From: CAYVFC01 sp964450715
GTDB taxonomy: Bacteria > Myxococcota_A > Polyangia > Polyangiales > JAFGIB01
NCBI GenBank assembly: GCA_964450715.1
Contig: CAYVFC010000017.1
Span: forward strand, 1 to 64,000
Reading direction: 5' to 3'
Length of the DNA stretch: 64,000 nt
Shown here: positions 52,530 to 62,078 of the stretch, in pieces
Position numbering within the stretch: the first letter of the stretch is position 1
Layout of the letters: each line of letters opens with the position of its first letter
Notes under the pieces: generated by a model
The model's input: only the letters and a program-made list of their open reading frames with translations
Databases searched by the model: none
Told to the model about the DNA's origin: nothing
Program-made: the position numbers and the translations under genes

Positions 52530-53150
52530 GTGCCCGAACCACCTGACGAGCTGGAACCCCGCATACGAGAGCTTACCGTCGCCGGCGACTACGACGGTGC
52601 CGCAACCCTCTTCATCGAAAAGGATGGCGGCGACATCCTGAAGTTTCTGGCGGGACGGCTGGGCAACCCCTCCGATGCAGCCGAGGTGTTCTCCATTTTC
52701 GCCGAGGCCTTCTGGCGCGGTTTCCCGGGCTTTCAGTGGCGTTCCTCGCTACGCACCTGGGCGTACACGCTGGCCAGAAACGCCGCGTACGGATTTCTTC
52801 ACGATCCGCAGCGAAAACGGCTTCAGCTGACGACGATTGCCTCGCACAAGAGCCGCTTCGCTCGAGCCGTGACCCAGCTCGGTGCGGCGACCGAGACCTA
52901 CCTGCGCAGCGAGGTCAAGCGCCAGGTGCGAGACCTTTATAAAAAACTATCCTACGACGACCAGTGCCTGCTCTACCTGCGCATCGACCAGCAGATGTCG
53001 TGGCAGGAAATCGCGACCGTCATCTCCGGGCAAGGCGAGCAGATGGAAGAGGCTGAAAACAAGAGATGGGCCAACCGGCTGCGCCAGCGTTTTCACGTGG
53101 TCAAGCAACGGCTGAAGGAGCTGGCCGAAGAGGAAGGGCTGATCGGATAG
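52530..53150 (+). CDS. ECF-like sigma factor
   Basis: 206 aa from a GTG. Region 2-like segment DAAEVFSIFAEAFWRGFPGF and SSLRTWAYTLARNAAYGFLH (about 50-95), region 4-like segment CLLYLRIDQQMSWQEIATVI (about 148-168). In Myxococcota this sigma-like type is often found adjacent to a kinase/AAA/TPR fusion, as here (convergent, 44 bases apart). Probably part of one signalling unit; promoter specificity unknown. Confidence 0.78.
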   Translation: MPEPPDELEPRIRELTVAGDYDGAATLFIEKDGGDILKFLAGRLGNPSDAAEVFSIFAEAFWRGFPGFQWRSSLRTWAYTLARNAAYGFLHDPQRKRLQLTTIASHKSRFARAVTQLGAATETYLRSEVKRQVRDLYKKLSYDDQCLLYLRIDQQMSWQEIATVISGQGEQMEEAENKRWANRLRQRFHVVKQRLKELAEEEGLIG

Positions 53151-53194
53151 CGCCTCGTCGCCCCGAGCGATTTCTCCGGACGAATGGAGGGGGA

Positions 53195-56100
53195 TCAGTC
53201 CGGAAAACCGGGCGCGAGCACGGCGGCGAACCGTTCGGGGCGTACGATACCCTCGCGGGTCAACGTCTCGTCTGCCGCGACCACGAGCGCTCTGCCCTCC
53301 TCGCCGCCGAGCAGGCGCCCGAGTTGCCGCCGGGTAGCCGCCGCGTAGAGCTGAAACTGCTTCCGGTCGAATGCGGTCGCCGCATCTCGTAGCAGCGCAA
53401 CAGCTTTCTGCTCGTCGCCTTCCAGGTGCGAGACGCAGCCGTCGATGTACAGCAGCCACGGATCGGCCATGGGGAACTTTTCGCGGACCACCTTCTTCGC
53501 CTGCCGGCGGGCGATCTTCAGGAACGGTTTTCGATCCCGAGCGGTTGGAGCAACGCCCAGGGCAGCATTGGCCAAGTAAAGCCGGGCGTGAACCCTCATG
53601 AACTGGCTGTAGTACAGCCGTGACCACGACAGGCGCTTCCAGATATGGCGGGCGATTTCGAATGCGCGTTGACGGTTCCCCAGATAGGTCTCGATCACCA
53701 GCTCCGAAATATCCGCCACCCACCGGATGACGTCGAACCCACGTCCGGGCCATTTCTCCATCCCCTGCGCTATCTGCTCGCGCGCCTGCTCGACCTGATC
53801 CACGGCCAGATAGCGATAGACACCGGCGGTCGCCACGCGCTGGAAGATGAGCAGATTAAGATCATCGCGCTCTTGACCATACTTGATCCAGTTGTCCCAT
53901 TGGCTTCTCAGCTCCTGCAAGCGCCCCAGATTGAAGTAGGTAATCCCCAGGATGTTCCTGGTAATGCTTAAAAACCAGGCAACTCCCGAGCACTTGTCCA
54001 TATAGATCTTCTTGGCGCGCTCGAGGTGCGACTCGGCTTTCGCCATTTCCCCCAGCATGTATGCGGCGATACCGGTGGCAAACTGTACGTGAGCCTGTGA
54101 TTCCGGGTCCGTGGCCTTTTTACCCAGCTGCCTCGCCAGAGCGAGGTATCGCTCCACCCGGGAGCGATGAAACACACCCTCGGCAGCGTAGTACATCGCT
54201 TCGGTAGCCAGCCCGATGATGATCTGCGGAACCATCCCGCTGCGAAGAGCCCGCCAGAGGAAACGGGAGGAAAAGGCCGCCGCCTCGATGGCGTTGGCGT
54301 AACAGAGTCCTTTCGCCACCGTCATGCAGGCACGCAGCTCCAGCAGCTCCTTCCCGGACAGCTCGCTGGCCGGACGCTCCTCGAACTTCAAGCCGTGCGC
54401 GATGAGACGGATCCGGTTGAGCACCAGATTGAAGATGGAGGTGATGGGGTGGGTATGAAGCTTCAACCCCACGGTTCTGAGAACTCTATCCAGCTCGCGC
54501 ATACCCTCGGTCATGTGCCCGGTGGTGATCCATTCGTTGGCCGCCAACTGGCGCAGCTCGAGCTCCTGCTCGGGTGGCGCGCCCTCTGCCGCCTGCATGA
54601 AGGCCTGCGCCGCCTCCACACCCCTGCCGGCACTGGCCAGAGCGGTGCCCAGCCGGATCTGCAGCTCGCGCTGGTCGTCGCGACTGCCCGGGTTCAGCTC
54701 GAGCGCCAGTCGATAGAGCCTGGCCGCGTTTTCGAAGGCCAGCGTCCCCAGCGCGTGATCTGCAGCTCGACCCGCGCAGGCGCCAGCCGCGGGACCTTCG
54801 CCGGCGCCGCGCAGGTGCTCGGTCAGCGCGATCAGATCCGCTCCGTCTTCGGATTGCAGAGATCCAGCCAGCCGGCGGTGCCAAAAAGCGAGCCGGCTTG
54901 CACCCATCCGGGCGATGACCGACTCGTCTATCCTGTCGTGATAGGCTCTGATCCCACTGGCGCCATCCGAGGCGACATAGCGAATCAGGCGCTCGCTCTG
55001 CAACCTGCGCAGCTCCGGCTCGATATCGTTCCGGTCTATCACCTCTCGCAAACGCCCCGGCTCGAGCGGCCGCGCCGACACGCAGATAGCTTCCAGCACC
55101 TCCTGTTCGTTGTCTTCGAGCAGGGAAAGCCGATTCTGGATCGCATCTCTCAGGCTGACCGGTTCCCTCGACGGTTGCGCTCTGGAAGCGAAGCGCGAAA
55201 GCTCGGTGATAAAAAAGGGGCTGCCCCGCGCTTCCTCGGCGATCTGCGCCGCAAGGTCGCGCAATGCCGCGGGCAGCAGATCCCGGGCCAGCCTCTGCGA
55301 ATCCTCTCGATCCAGCTCGCCGAGCGCTATCTCGCGAACCTCTGCCGCGTCGAGCTCGTTTATGCGGTTGCGCAAGCTGGCGAGGCCCGGGCTGGTGTCG
55401 GCCTCGTCGCTCCGATAGGCGCCGATCAACAGTAGCGGCGGCGGATCCGGTCGCGAGAAGACCGAGCTCAGCAGCTTGGCGCCGTCCAGGTCGCTCCACT
55501 GCAGATCATCCACGAAGAGTACCAGCGGCTCCTGAACCGCGATGTTGACCAGAAGCTCCTTGAAGGCGTCGAAGGCGACTCGACGCAACTCGGTGGGCTC
55601 GGGCGGCAGCGGGTAGCGCTGCCTGAGCCGCCTGATGAAATCCAATCGCCGCAAGGCCGGGAAGAGCCGAGCGATGGCCTGCACCTGCCGGGGCAGGAGA
55701 TTGGCTGCCCGCTCGGGCGGCAGCCGTTTCAGGTAGCGGCTCAAGGCGTCGACCAAGCTGTCACACGCCTTGTAGGGAACCGACTCGTACTGGTAACAGC
55801 GTCCGCCCAGCACCACGCCTCTTCCCTCTCGCCGAAGGCGGTCCAGAAAGGTTTCGACCAGCGCGGTCTTGCCCACTCCCGAAACGCCGCTGACGAAAAC
55901 CGCGATCGGACGCCCCCGGTCGGTGGCGGAAAACGCCTCCCGTAGCGCCTCGAGCTCCGCGCTACGACCGACAAACGGCGTGGCCTCGGACTGCACCGCC
56001 AAGTCCTGCGTTCCGGTCGTCGTAGCCGACCCCAGCACTTGCCGGATCTGTTGCGGACCCGGACGCGCCCCGGGATCGCGCTGCAACAGCGCGACGCAAA

Positions 56101-56890
56101 GCCGGTCGAGGTCGGCTGGGATCTCGCTGTTCGTCGAAGAGGGGGCAGCGGCATCCTGTAACTGCTTCCTGAACAATACCTCGCGACCCCCCCCTTCCAG
56201 AGGCGGCCTGCCGGTCAGGGCCTCATAGAGCATGGCGCCAAAGGCGTACCAATCGCTGCTCGGCACGGCGGTCCCGGTGGCCGCCTGCTCGGGCGCCATG
56301 TACAAGGGGGTCCCCACGATGTTGCCATCCGCCAGGGTCTGCCCCGCCCCCCCGGGCGCCTGGTCGCTGGCCAGACCGAAATCGAGTATCACCACCCGTC
56401 CCTCGGGCGTAAGCATCACATTGGTAGGCTTCAGGTCCCGGTGCAGCTTGCCCGCCTCGTGAATCGCCTGGATACCGGCTGCAAGCTGGGCGAAGACCGA
56501 CCGGATCCGCTGCTCATCGAGCTGCACGTCAACGTGTTCGAATAGCGTGTTACCCGACAACAGCTCCATGGTAAAAAACCAGTGTTCCTGGTCGCAAAAC
56601 AGCTCGTGCAACGCGATCACGTTGGGATGCACCACGTCGGCCAGTGCTCGAAACTCCTGTTTTAACCGATAGATGCCCGCCGCATCCACCGAGGTGAGCA
56701 TCTTGAGCGCGACCGCGGCGTCCCGCTCCCGGTCCACGGCCTTGTACACCACCCCCATGCCCCCGCTCCCCAGCAAGCGTTCGACGACGAAGCGCCCGCC
56801 CATCAGCGATTTCTGGGTGAACAGTACGGCCGGCTCTTGCAGGGCTTCCCTGAGCAACTGGTCGAACTGGCTACCGGCCCCGCTATTCAT
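53195..56890 (-). CDS. Ser/Thr kinase - AAA ATPase - TPR fusion (PknK-like)
   Basis: 1231 aa. Kinase domain about 33-290: GSGGMGVVYK (41-50), K63, HRDLKPTN (150-157), DFGLAS (170-175). AAA/STAND module about 300-650: FVGRSAEL, Walker A GVSGVGKT (336-343), Walker B LVLFVDDLQWSD. From about 690 to the end are TPR-like helices of the MalT/PknK kind. GGAGGCGA precedes the ATG at 56890. It probably integrates a ligand sensed by the TPR scaffold with kinase output. Convergent with the sigma factor gene, a pairing typical of myxobacteria. Long soluble protein, no membrane helix. Confidence 0.92.
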   Translation of the reverse strand: MNSGAGSQFDQLLREALQEPAVLFTQKSLMGGRFVVERLLGSGGMGVVYKAVDRERDAAVALKMLTSVDAAGIYRLKQEFRALADVVHPNVIALHELFCDQEHWFFTMELLSGNTLFEHVDVQLDEQRIRSVFAQLAAGIQAIHEAGKLHRDLKPTNVMLTPEGRVVILDFGLASDQAPGGAGQTLADGNIVGTPLYMAPEQAATGTAVPSSDWYAFGAMLYEALTGRPPLEGGGREVLFRKQLQDAAAPSSTNSEIPADLDRLCVALLQRDPGARPGPQQIRQVLGSATTTGTQDLAVQSEATPFVGRSAELEALREAFSATDRGRPIAVFVSGVSGVGKTALVETFLDRLRREGRGVVLGGRCYQYESVPYKACDSLVDALSRYLKRLPPERAANLLPRQVQAIARLFPALRRLDFIRRLRQRYPLPPEPTELRRVAFDAFKELLVNIAVQEPLVLFVDDLQWSDLDGAKLLSSVFSRPDPPPLLLIGAYRSDEADTSPGLASLRNRINELDAAEVREIALGELDREDSQRLARDLLPAALRDLAAQIAEEARGSPFFITELSRFASRAQPSREPVSLRDAIQNRLSLLEDNEQEVLEAICVSARPLEPGRLREVIDRNDIEPELRRLQSERLIRYVASDGASGIRAYHDRIDESVIARMGASRLAFWHRRLAGSLQSEDGADLIALTEHLRGAGEGPAAGACAGRAADHALGTLAFENAARLYRLALELNPGSRDDQRELQIRLGTALASAGRGVEAAQAFMQAAEGAPPEQELELRQLAANEWITTGHMTEGMRELDRVLRTVGLKLHTHPITSIFNLVLNRIRLIAHGLKFEERPASELSGKELLELRACMTVAKGLCYANAIEAAAFSSRFLWRALRSGMVPQIIIGLATEAMYYAAEGVFHRSRVERYLALARQLGKKATDPESQAHVQFATGIAAYMLGEMAKAESHLERAKKIYMDKCSGVAWFLSITRNILGITYFNLGRLQELRSQWDNWIKYGQERDDLNLLIFQRVATAGVYRYLAVDQVEQAREQIAQGMEKWPGRGFDVIRWVADISELVIETYLGNRQRAFEIARHIWKRLSWSRLYYSQFMRVHARLYLANAALGVAPTARDRKPFLKIARRQAKKVVREKFPMADPWLLYIDGCVSHLEGDEQKAVALLRDAATAFDRKQFQLYAAATRRQLGRLLGGEEGRALVVAADETLTREGIVRPERFAAVLAPGFPD

Positions 56891-57093
56891 TCGCCTCCGT
56901 GTCGATCTCCGACAATACCGAAGTCCGCGCTTCCGAGCAACGGACCCGTAGAGACCGGCGCCGATATCGGGCGTGGTTTCGGCGTGTTAGCGGCCGGCGC
57001 CGCGCCGCATACCCGCGACCGCGGCGGCCGCGCTTGCTGCGTTCGCATCGAGTATCACTGGATCGCTTCTACTTTGCCATCGTCTCAGGGGGC

Positions 57094-57270
57094 GCGCGGG
57101 AAGGCCGGAGCCGGTCGGCGGGGGTCGCGCGGCTTGCATTGTCCGGCCCTGGAGGCTCTTGCTCTGCCGGACGCAAGCCGCGCTCAACCCTCGTGCCAAC
57201 CCGAGGTCTCGGTAGCTGGGCGGGTTGGCACGAGGGTAGCCCCCGCCGACCGGCTCCGGCCTTCCCGCGC
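57094..57270. repeat. 177-nt T-shaped triple inverted-repeat structure
   Basis: Perfect 31-bp outer arms (57094-57124/57240-57270). Inside are two independent hairpins: A, 57127-57147 with 57166-57183 (11+7 bp, three-base ATT bulge, 18-nt loop); and B, perfect 17-bp 57187-57203/57221-57237 with a 17-nt loop. Only 2, 3 and 2 bases separate the stems, so the strand folds into a compact three-way junction. No coding. It could be a structured RNA, a single-strand DNA transposition or replication end, or a MITE. Confidence 0.85.
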
Positions 57271-57378
57271 CCGGCCAGCGCTCCGCAATTGGCGAAAGAA
57301 ACGATCGTTTCAATAAGGTACGAGAGAGCCCAGCCGCCTACGCTCGCGGCGCCTTTCGGAGCGCGGCATACGGATCGG

Positions 57379-57544
57379 CTAGAAGTGGTTTCGAAACCCC
57401 CGGACCGAGTATTTCGGAGCGCGGCGGCCCCAGCTGCAAAGCGCGACGACGAGCAATAGCGGGGCTATTTCGAGCAGGAGCAACGCAGCAGATGGGGCCG
57501 CCCCGCCCGAAAGACGACGGGAGGGGTTTTGAAACCACTTCTAG
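57379..57544. repeat. 166-nt second multi-stem inverted-repeat structure
   Basis: Outer 22-bp arms (57379-57400/57523-57544; CTAGAAGTGGTTTCGAAACC on the left) with one mismatch that is a G-U pair in plus-strand RNA. Inside: a 10-bp stem GGCGGCCCCA/TGGGGCCGCC (57423-57432/57493-57502) continued by GCTGC/GCAGC, and an apical AATAGC-GGG-GCTATT hairpin (57455-57469). Small hairpins flank the central stem. It lies 108 bases from the first structure. Confidence 0.75.
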
Positions 57545-57674
57545 GTTTTTCCTAACATTCCTCCGCACCCCACTCTTAACCATCAGGGGGGATGTCTCTC
57601 GGAGGCGTCCCTACTCCCAGCCGGAAATCCGCAATTCCTATAGGCGCCTCTTCGAGGTCGAGCACGTGCAACCG

Positions 57675-58811
57675 ATGGCAATTACCGCTTCTCTAGCTGC
57701 CAAAGCCTCCGAAGGGTCGGCCGCGGCGTACCGCGCCGGCGCTTGCTGGCCGTCGATCTCCGAACGAAGGGCTTTGGCGCTCGAGGAGTACTACTCGGAG
57801 CCCGAGGCCGAGCGGCTGGAACGTATCGCCTGTCCGTGCTGCGGAAACGACGACGCATCGCCCTACCTCTCTTCTCGCGACCGCCTCTTCGGCCGGCCCG
57901 GCACCTACCGAGTCGTTCGCTGCCGACCATGCGGAATGTTCTATACCAATCCGCGTCCCACCCTGGCGGCGCTCGGACGCCACTACCCGAGCGACTATTT
58001 TTGTTACGAGGTTCCGGAAAACCTCAAGGGGATAAGACGGTTCATTCTGGGCGGAGCGATCCGCCGGCTCGCCGATCGAAGATTGCGAATGATCGAACAG
58101 GTCACCGGCAAGGTGGCGTCGATCTCGCGCGTTTGCGACGTCGGGTGCAGCTACGGAGAGCTTCTCGATGCGCTGAAGAAGCGCCGCGAGTGCTCCGTGG
58201 TCGGCGTGGATTTCAATCCTACTATGGTCGACCATTGCGAGCGGCGCGGGGTACCGGCCGTCTCCGGAACGCTGGTCGATGCCGCGTTCGAGGAGCAGAG
58301 CTTCGACTTGGTCACCATGACCGAGTACCTGGAACACGAAAGAAACCCGGGGGAGGTCCTGGAGGAATGTTTCAGGATCACCAAGCCAAGCGGGTATCTC
58401 GCCATCGAAGTCCCGCGCATATCGGCCTCGGGCGCGCGTTTATTCGGTAAATACTGGTCTCAACTCGACCTGCCCCGCCATCTGATGTTCTTCACCGAGA
58501 CGACGCTCGACCGAATGCTGCGGGAGGCCGGCTACGAAATCGTGAGCGTTCGCCCGGCGCTAGGTTCTATCGGGATGAGCTTACTACACCTGTTCGGCTA
58601 CGAGCGCATCGGGAGGATGACGAGCAGAGACCTGGTGGCGGCGGTTCTGGCGACCATTCCGCTGCTGCCGTTCGTACCTTTCTTGCCCGAGTTCATGTTC
58701 GTGGTGGCGCGCGCCGTGAGCCGGCCGCGGCTCCCTTCGAGGCTATGCCTTCCCCGCGCGTCTGTCGCGGTTCCTCTTCGAAAGGGACATCGCCGAGCGC
58801 GAGCGGCGTGA
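57675..58811 (+). CDS. SAM methyltransferase with N-terminal zinc ribbon
   Basis: 378 aa from the ATG at 57675 (GTG at 57666 possible). An N-terminal Cys4 zinc ribbon (CPCC...RCRPC, about 52-85) is followed by FYTNPRPTLAALGRHYPSDY, then class I SAM motif VCDVGCSYGELLDAL and VVGVDFNP. A C-terminal hydrophobic stretch (LVAAVLATIPLLPFVPFLPE) suggests membrane association. This type often acts on sugar or lipid intermediates in surface polysaccharide loci. The gene follows the two large intergenic structures. Confidence 0.82.
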   Translation: MAITASLAAKASEGSAAAYRAGACWPSISERRALALEEYYSEPEAERLERIACPCCGNDDASPYLSSRDRLFGRPGTYRVVRCRPCGMFYTNPRPTLAALGRHYPSDYFCYEVPENLKGIRRFILGGAIRRLADRRLRMIEQVTGKVASISRVCDVGCSYGELLDALKKRRECSVVGVDFNPTMVDHCERRGVPAVSGTLVDAAFEEQSFDLVTMTEYLEHERNPGEVLEECFRITKPSGYLAIEVPRISASGARLFGKYWSQLDLPRHLMFFTETTLDRMLREAGYEIVSVRPALGSIGMSLLHLFGYERIGRMTSRDLVAAVLATIPLLPFVPFLPEFMFVVARAVSRPRLPSRLCLPRASVAVPLRKGHRRARAA

Positions 58812-58822
58812 GAATTTTCCGA

Positions 58823-59109
58823 TCAGGGACCGACAGGGACGGGCCAGCCGTCGTCGTCCCAGACCAGCTCGGCGACGCGTAGCTCGTTCCGGTTATCGGG
58901 GCCGGGATAGGCGTGGTAGACAACGCTCCCCGGTCCTGCCAGCTTCCGAAAGCTAGCGAAGCGCGCGTAGCGTGTCCGATGCAGGACTGGTTTCCTCCGA
59001 AACCGGAGGCCGAGTAGTAGAGATGGTACTGGCCATCCAGGAAGACGATGTCCGGCGCCCAGAAGTCGCTGGTGCCCGGCCACTCGGGGATATCTAATCC
59101 CCAGACTGT
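58823..59109 (-). pseudogene. GH43 glycosidase remnant
   Basis: Two frame-shifted pieces of one GH43 domain. Frame 1 (59109-58948) reads PGTSDFWAPDIVFLDGQYHL then YYSASGFGGNQSCIGHAT. Frame 2 (58927-58823) reads SVVYHAYPGPDNRNELRV then WDDDGWPV. The middle of the domain, including the region of the catalytic Glu, is missing. It is a decayed arabinanase/xylosidase gene, a leftover of the xylan-degrading repertoire. Confidence 0.78.
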
Positions 59110-59257
59110 CCCGGCTAAGGATGCTGAGATAAAACGTCGCTGATAGCGATCCACTTCGCTCCGGGGTTCGTATATCTCGGCTCCTTTCGTAAAACGAATC
59201 GCCGCGGCTCTGGCTACGGCCGTCACAACGGAGCCGGCGTCCTCCGCCTCCGTTTCC

Positions 59258-59617
59258 CTAGCCCGCCGGAGCAGCGCCCGTAATCTCAACCTCGTAGTCC
59301 AGGCCGACGTTTTCCGGATCGCCGACGTACTGGGGATCATACATGTAGAGCGTATCCGGAGTATTGACCACCACCAGGCTCGCTTCCTCGTCCGCTCCAA
59401 TGGTCGCCTGGCCCGATCCCTCAGGCAGGTCCAGGTAGCGCACGAAACCCTGGTTCGACCTGATGGCCAGGGTCGCCGTCAGGTTACTTTCCGGCAGCCC
59501 ATTGCCCAGGTTCGTGACCTGTACGGTGACATTTCCGTCGCCCGTAACTTGGCTAGAGAGAATATCGAGATAACTAATGGCTACTGATAGATGGTGGAAT
59601 GCCGGTCCGCGATCGGG
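59258..59617 (-). pseudogene. Fragment of an exported beta-domain protein
   Basis: Coding-like frame without start codon (stop just upstream): QVTGDGNVTVQVTNLGNGLP, then LAIRSNQGFVRYLDLPEGSG, ending VGLDYEVEITGAAPAG. It looks like the C-terminal beta-sandwich of a large secreted hydrolase. Lies between the VWA lipoprotein and the GH43 ruin. Source gene not identified. Confidence 0.55.
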
Positions 59618-59621
59618 TCAG

Positions 59622-60941
59622 TCAGTCGATGACGATGGTGTCGCAGCCCAGCAGGATATCGATGCGTGCCGCGACCTCGGCCCGGATCATCTCGCAGGTA
59701 TCGGGGCAGACGATGATCTTGGTGGGGTCGTCCTCGTTGTCGTAGTGCCAGGCCTCGGCCTTACCCTCGCAGGCTTCCAGAGAATCGACGTAGGGTACGA
59801 TCCGCTCACCGGCGTTCTCGCCGGTGGTCGTGAACTGGAAGTTGACCTTTTCGCGGTTGAAGAGCTGGCCATCGGGAGGTTCGGGAATCGTCCACTCGCA
59901 TTCCACGATCTGCTGCTGCAACTCGGTGACCTTCTGCAGCTCGGTGACGGTATCGCGTATGGCGTTCAACGCTTCCACCAGACCAGCGCCGCTGGTCGTG
60001 CTCACGTCGCAGGCCCAGGTGGCCTCGGCGTCGGCCGGCGTACAGTCGGCGTTGCTCTTCTGTCCGACCATCTCCAGAAAGGTGAAGTTGGCGCCCGCCA
60101 TGCCGATGGGAAAGGTCCTGACGCCGCTGTTCGCATAGGCGGTGCCCGCGATGTCCGAGACCAGATTGATGTCGATGTTCGGGCACTGGATGATGACGTT
60201 TTCCGGCTGCCCGTCAGTTACCAGCACCACCACGCAGTCCTCGCCCTCCGGATTGGCAACCGCGTCCTGCTTGTAGTTGGCGCAGAACTGGGTTGCGCCG
60301 TTCAATGCCCCTTCCATCGGGGTCCCGGTGCCGGCCGGGGCGATGCCGGAGTTGAACAGATAGTTGCTGATGTTAACCGCGTGGTCCGGCAACCGTCCCA
60401 TGGGAACGATGGGCTCGTTGTAGCCGGTGCCGCTGCAATCGGCCGCAAAGACGACTCCCGCTTGCGGGTCGTTGGCGTCCAGCGGAAAGACCTCCAGCGC
60501 GACATCGAGACCGGCGGAGTTCGGGTCGTTGACGAAGGTATCGATAGCGGTGATCGCGGGCGTCCACCGCTCGGGCGGATAGGTCATGGACAAGGAGGTG
60601 TCCAGCATGATGTACAGGGCGATCGGCTTTGCCTTGACGACCTCCACCAGGACCTCGGTCTCCACGTTCTCGCCCACCGAGGTGACCGCCTGGCAGGGTG
60701 TGGCACCGTCCAGCAGATCGCCGGCATCTACCTCGGGTGGGTGCCATTCGTTGTACTCCCACTCAGTGGTGCCCCCGGCGCCGGATACGGGCGGTTGTCC
60801 GCCAATGCCGCCCTGCGCCTGGGGCCCGGGCGGTGGAGGCTCACCGCTAGTGTCAGGCTCCACCTCGCAGCCGGCGCTCCACGCGAGCAATGCGACCAGC
60901 AAACCAAACCACAGGAAAAAGCGCGCTATCCGATTATCCAT
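59622..60941 (-). CDS. VWA-domain lipoprotein
   Basis: 439 aa from the ATG at 60941 (AAGGGG seven bases upstream). Leader LVALLAWSAGCEVE (lipobox Cys25). After a Gly/Pro linker, a von Willebrand A domain at about 107-330 with MIDAS DTSLS (D114) and the later Thr/Asp (APAGTGTPMEGAL, VVVLVTDGQPENV). C-terminal Cys-paired part. A metal-dependent adhesion or protein-binding surface factor; widespread as this architecture in Myxococcota. Confidence 0.85.
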   Translation of the reverse strand: MDNRIARFFLWFGLLVALLAWSAGCEVEPDTSGEPPPPGPQAQGGIGGQPPVSGAGGTTEWEYNEWHPPEVDAGDLLDGATPCQAVTSVGENVETEVLVEVVKAKPIALYIMLDTSLSMTYPPERWTPAITAIDTFVNDPNSAGLDVALEVFPLDANDPQAGVVFAADCSGTGYNEPIVPMGRLPDHAVNISNYLFNSGIAPAGTGTPMEGALNGATQFCANYKQDAVANPEGEDCVVVLVTDGQPENVIIQCPNIDINLVSDIAGTAYANSGVRTFPIGMAGANFTFLEMVGQKSNADCTPADAEATWACDVSTTSGAGLVEALNAIRDTVTELQKVTELQQQIVECEWTIPEPPDGQLFNREKVNFQFTTTGENAGERIVPYVDSLEACEGKAEAWHYDNEDDPTKIIVCPDTCEMIRAEVAARIDILLGCDTIVID

Positions 60942-61163
60942 GCGGGACCCCTTTGCGCATCGACTCCCAACTCTTGGGTAGTTCGAAGTCCCACACATTT
61001 CTAGCAAGTCGATGATCCAAAACCGCCAAAAAACGACCCTGCGCAGTCGATATCATCCCGTGGGGCCACGACCGCTCGATAATTGGCCGGAAATGAGAAA
61101 ACGGCTCTCGGCATGTCTACCGATATCGGGACAAGCCGGTATGCGGCCCGCGGGGTGCTTATC

Positions 61164-61841
61164 CTACTGGGCGTAGGGAATGACGCAGGTCTGGCACCCC
61201 AGGCCGTTATTGCAGGTTCGGCACAGCTCGGGGTTGAAGATCCACATGTCGAAGATATCGAAACAGAGCAGTTTGAGATCGGCGCAAGGGGCGTAGGGGT
61301 CGATACCTCCGGTACCGCCGGTGCCGCTCATTCCAGCGGTGCCGCCAATTCCGCCCGCGCCGCCGATTCCGCCGGTTCCGCCCGAGGCACCCGCTCCACT
61401 GACGCCTCCCGTACCAGCAACCGCTCCGGCGCTACCACCGGTGCCGCCGGACGTGCCGGCACCGCCCGTACCGCCGGTTCCGCCCGCGCCCGCACTCGCC
61501 CCCGCGCTGCCTCCGGCGCCCGCGTCCGCCCCCGCGGTCCCACCCGTGCCGGCCATCGCTCCCGCGCTACCCCCCTGGCCTGCTTGGCCCAGGTCATCGA
61601 TCTCGCCCGCCGTTCCTCCCTCGCTGCCGGCAACTGCACCCGTACCGCCGACCGGTTCGTACATGCCCCCGGCCCCGCCGATTCCGCCGGTACCACCGAC
61701 GGGTAGACCCGTTCCCGCGGTCGGGTCGTCGGTCATATTCCAGTAACCGTCCCTGTCCGGAGACTCGACGCAAGCGACGCAGAGCTGAACCGCGAGGAAC
61801 ACTAGACCGAACCGTAGAACCATCAAAACCGACCGACTCAT
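61164..61841 (-). CDS. Gly-rich lipoprotein with short Cys-rich C-terminus
   Basis: 225 aa. AAGGGAG upstream of the ATG at 61841. Leader VFLAVQLCVACVES (lipobox). Residues 40-180 are almost entirely GGTGG/GGAGG-type low complexity, and the last 45 residues hold a six-Cys patch (CADLKLLCFDIFDMW then CRTCNNGLGCQTC). Looks like a surface tether with a minute disulfide-rich head. Function unknown. Confidence 0.65.
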   Translation of the reverse strand: MSRSVLMVLRFGLVFLAVQLCVACVESPDRDGYWNMTDDPTAGTGLPVGGTGGIGGAGGMYEPVGGTGAVAGSEGGTAGEIDDLGQAGQGGSAGAMAGTGGTAGADAGAGGSAGASAGAGGTGGTGGAGTSGGTGGSAGAVAGTGGVSGAGASGGTGGIGGAGGIGGTAGMSGTGGTGGIDPYAPCADLKLLCFDIFDMWIFNPELCRTCNNGLGCQTCVIPYAQ

Positions 61842-62078
61842 AAAAAAGCTCCCTTCGAAGAACCGATATTCATGCCCTCGGTCCTTGTCGATTAATAATT
61901 AATGAAGCGTAATTTATAGTCGCAGGTCGTCCAGGACCCTTCTGGCCGATATAGTGGACTCCGGCGGCCAAATGGTGCGACGCATACACCCGCCCTACCG
62001 CCCCCCCCGAGACTGTTCCCGGGCGCGGTTCACCGGTACTATTGACAGGTGGAAGGCGAGGCTTTCCCGATCGAGAAC

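Noticed and set aside
57492..57674. N-terminal extension of the zinc-ribbon methyltransferase to 57492
   Set aside because: The extra codons come from the right arm of the second inverted-repeat structure and are not protein-like.
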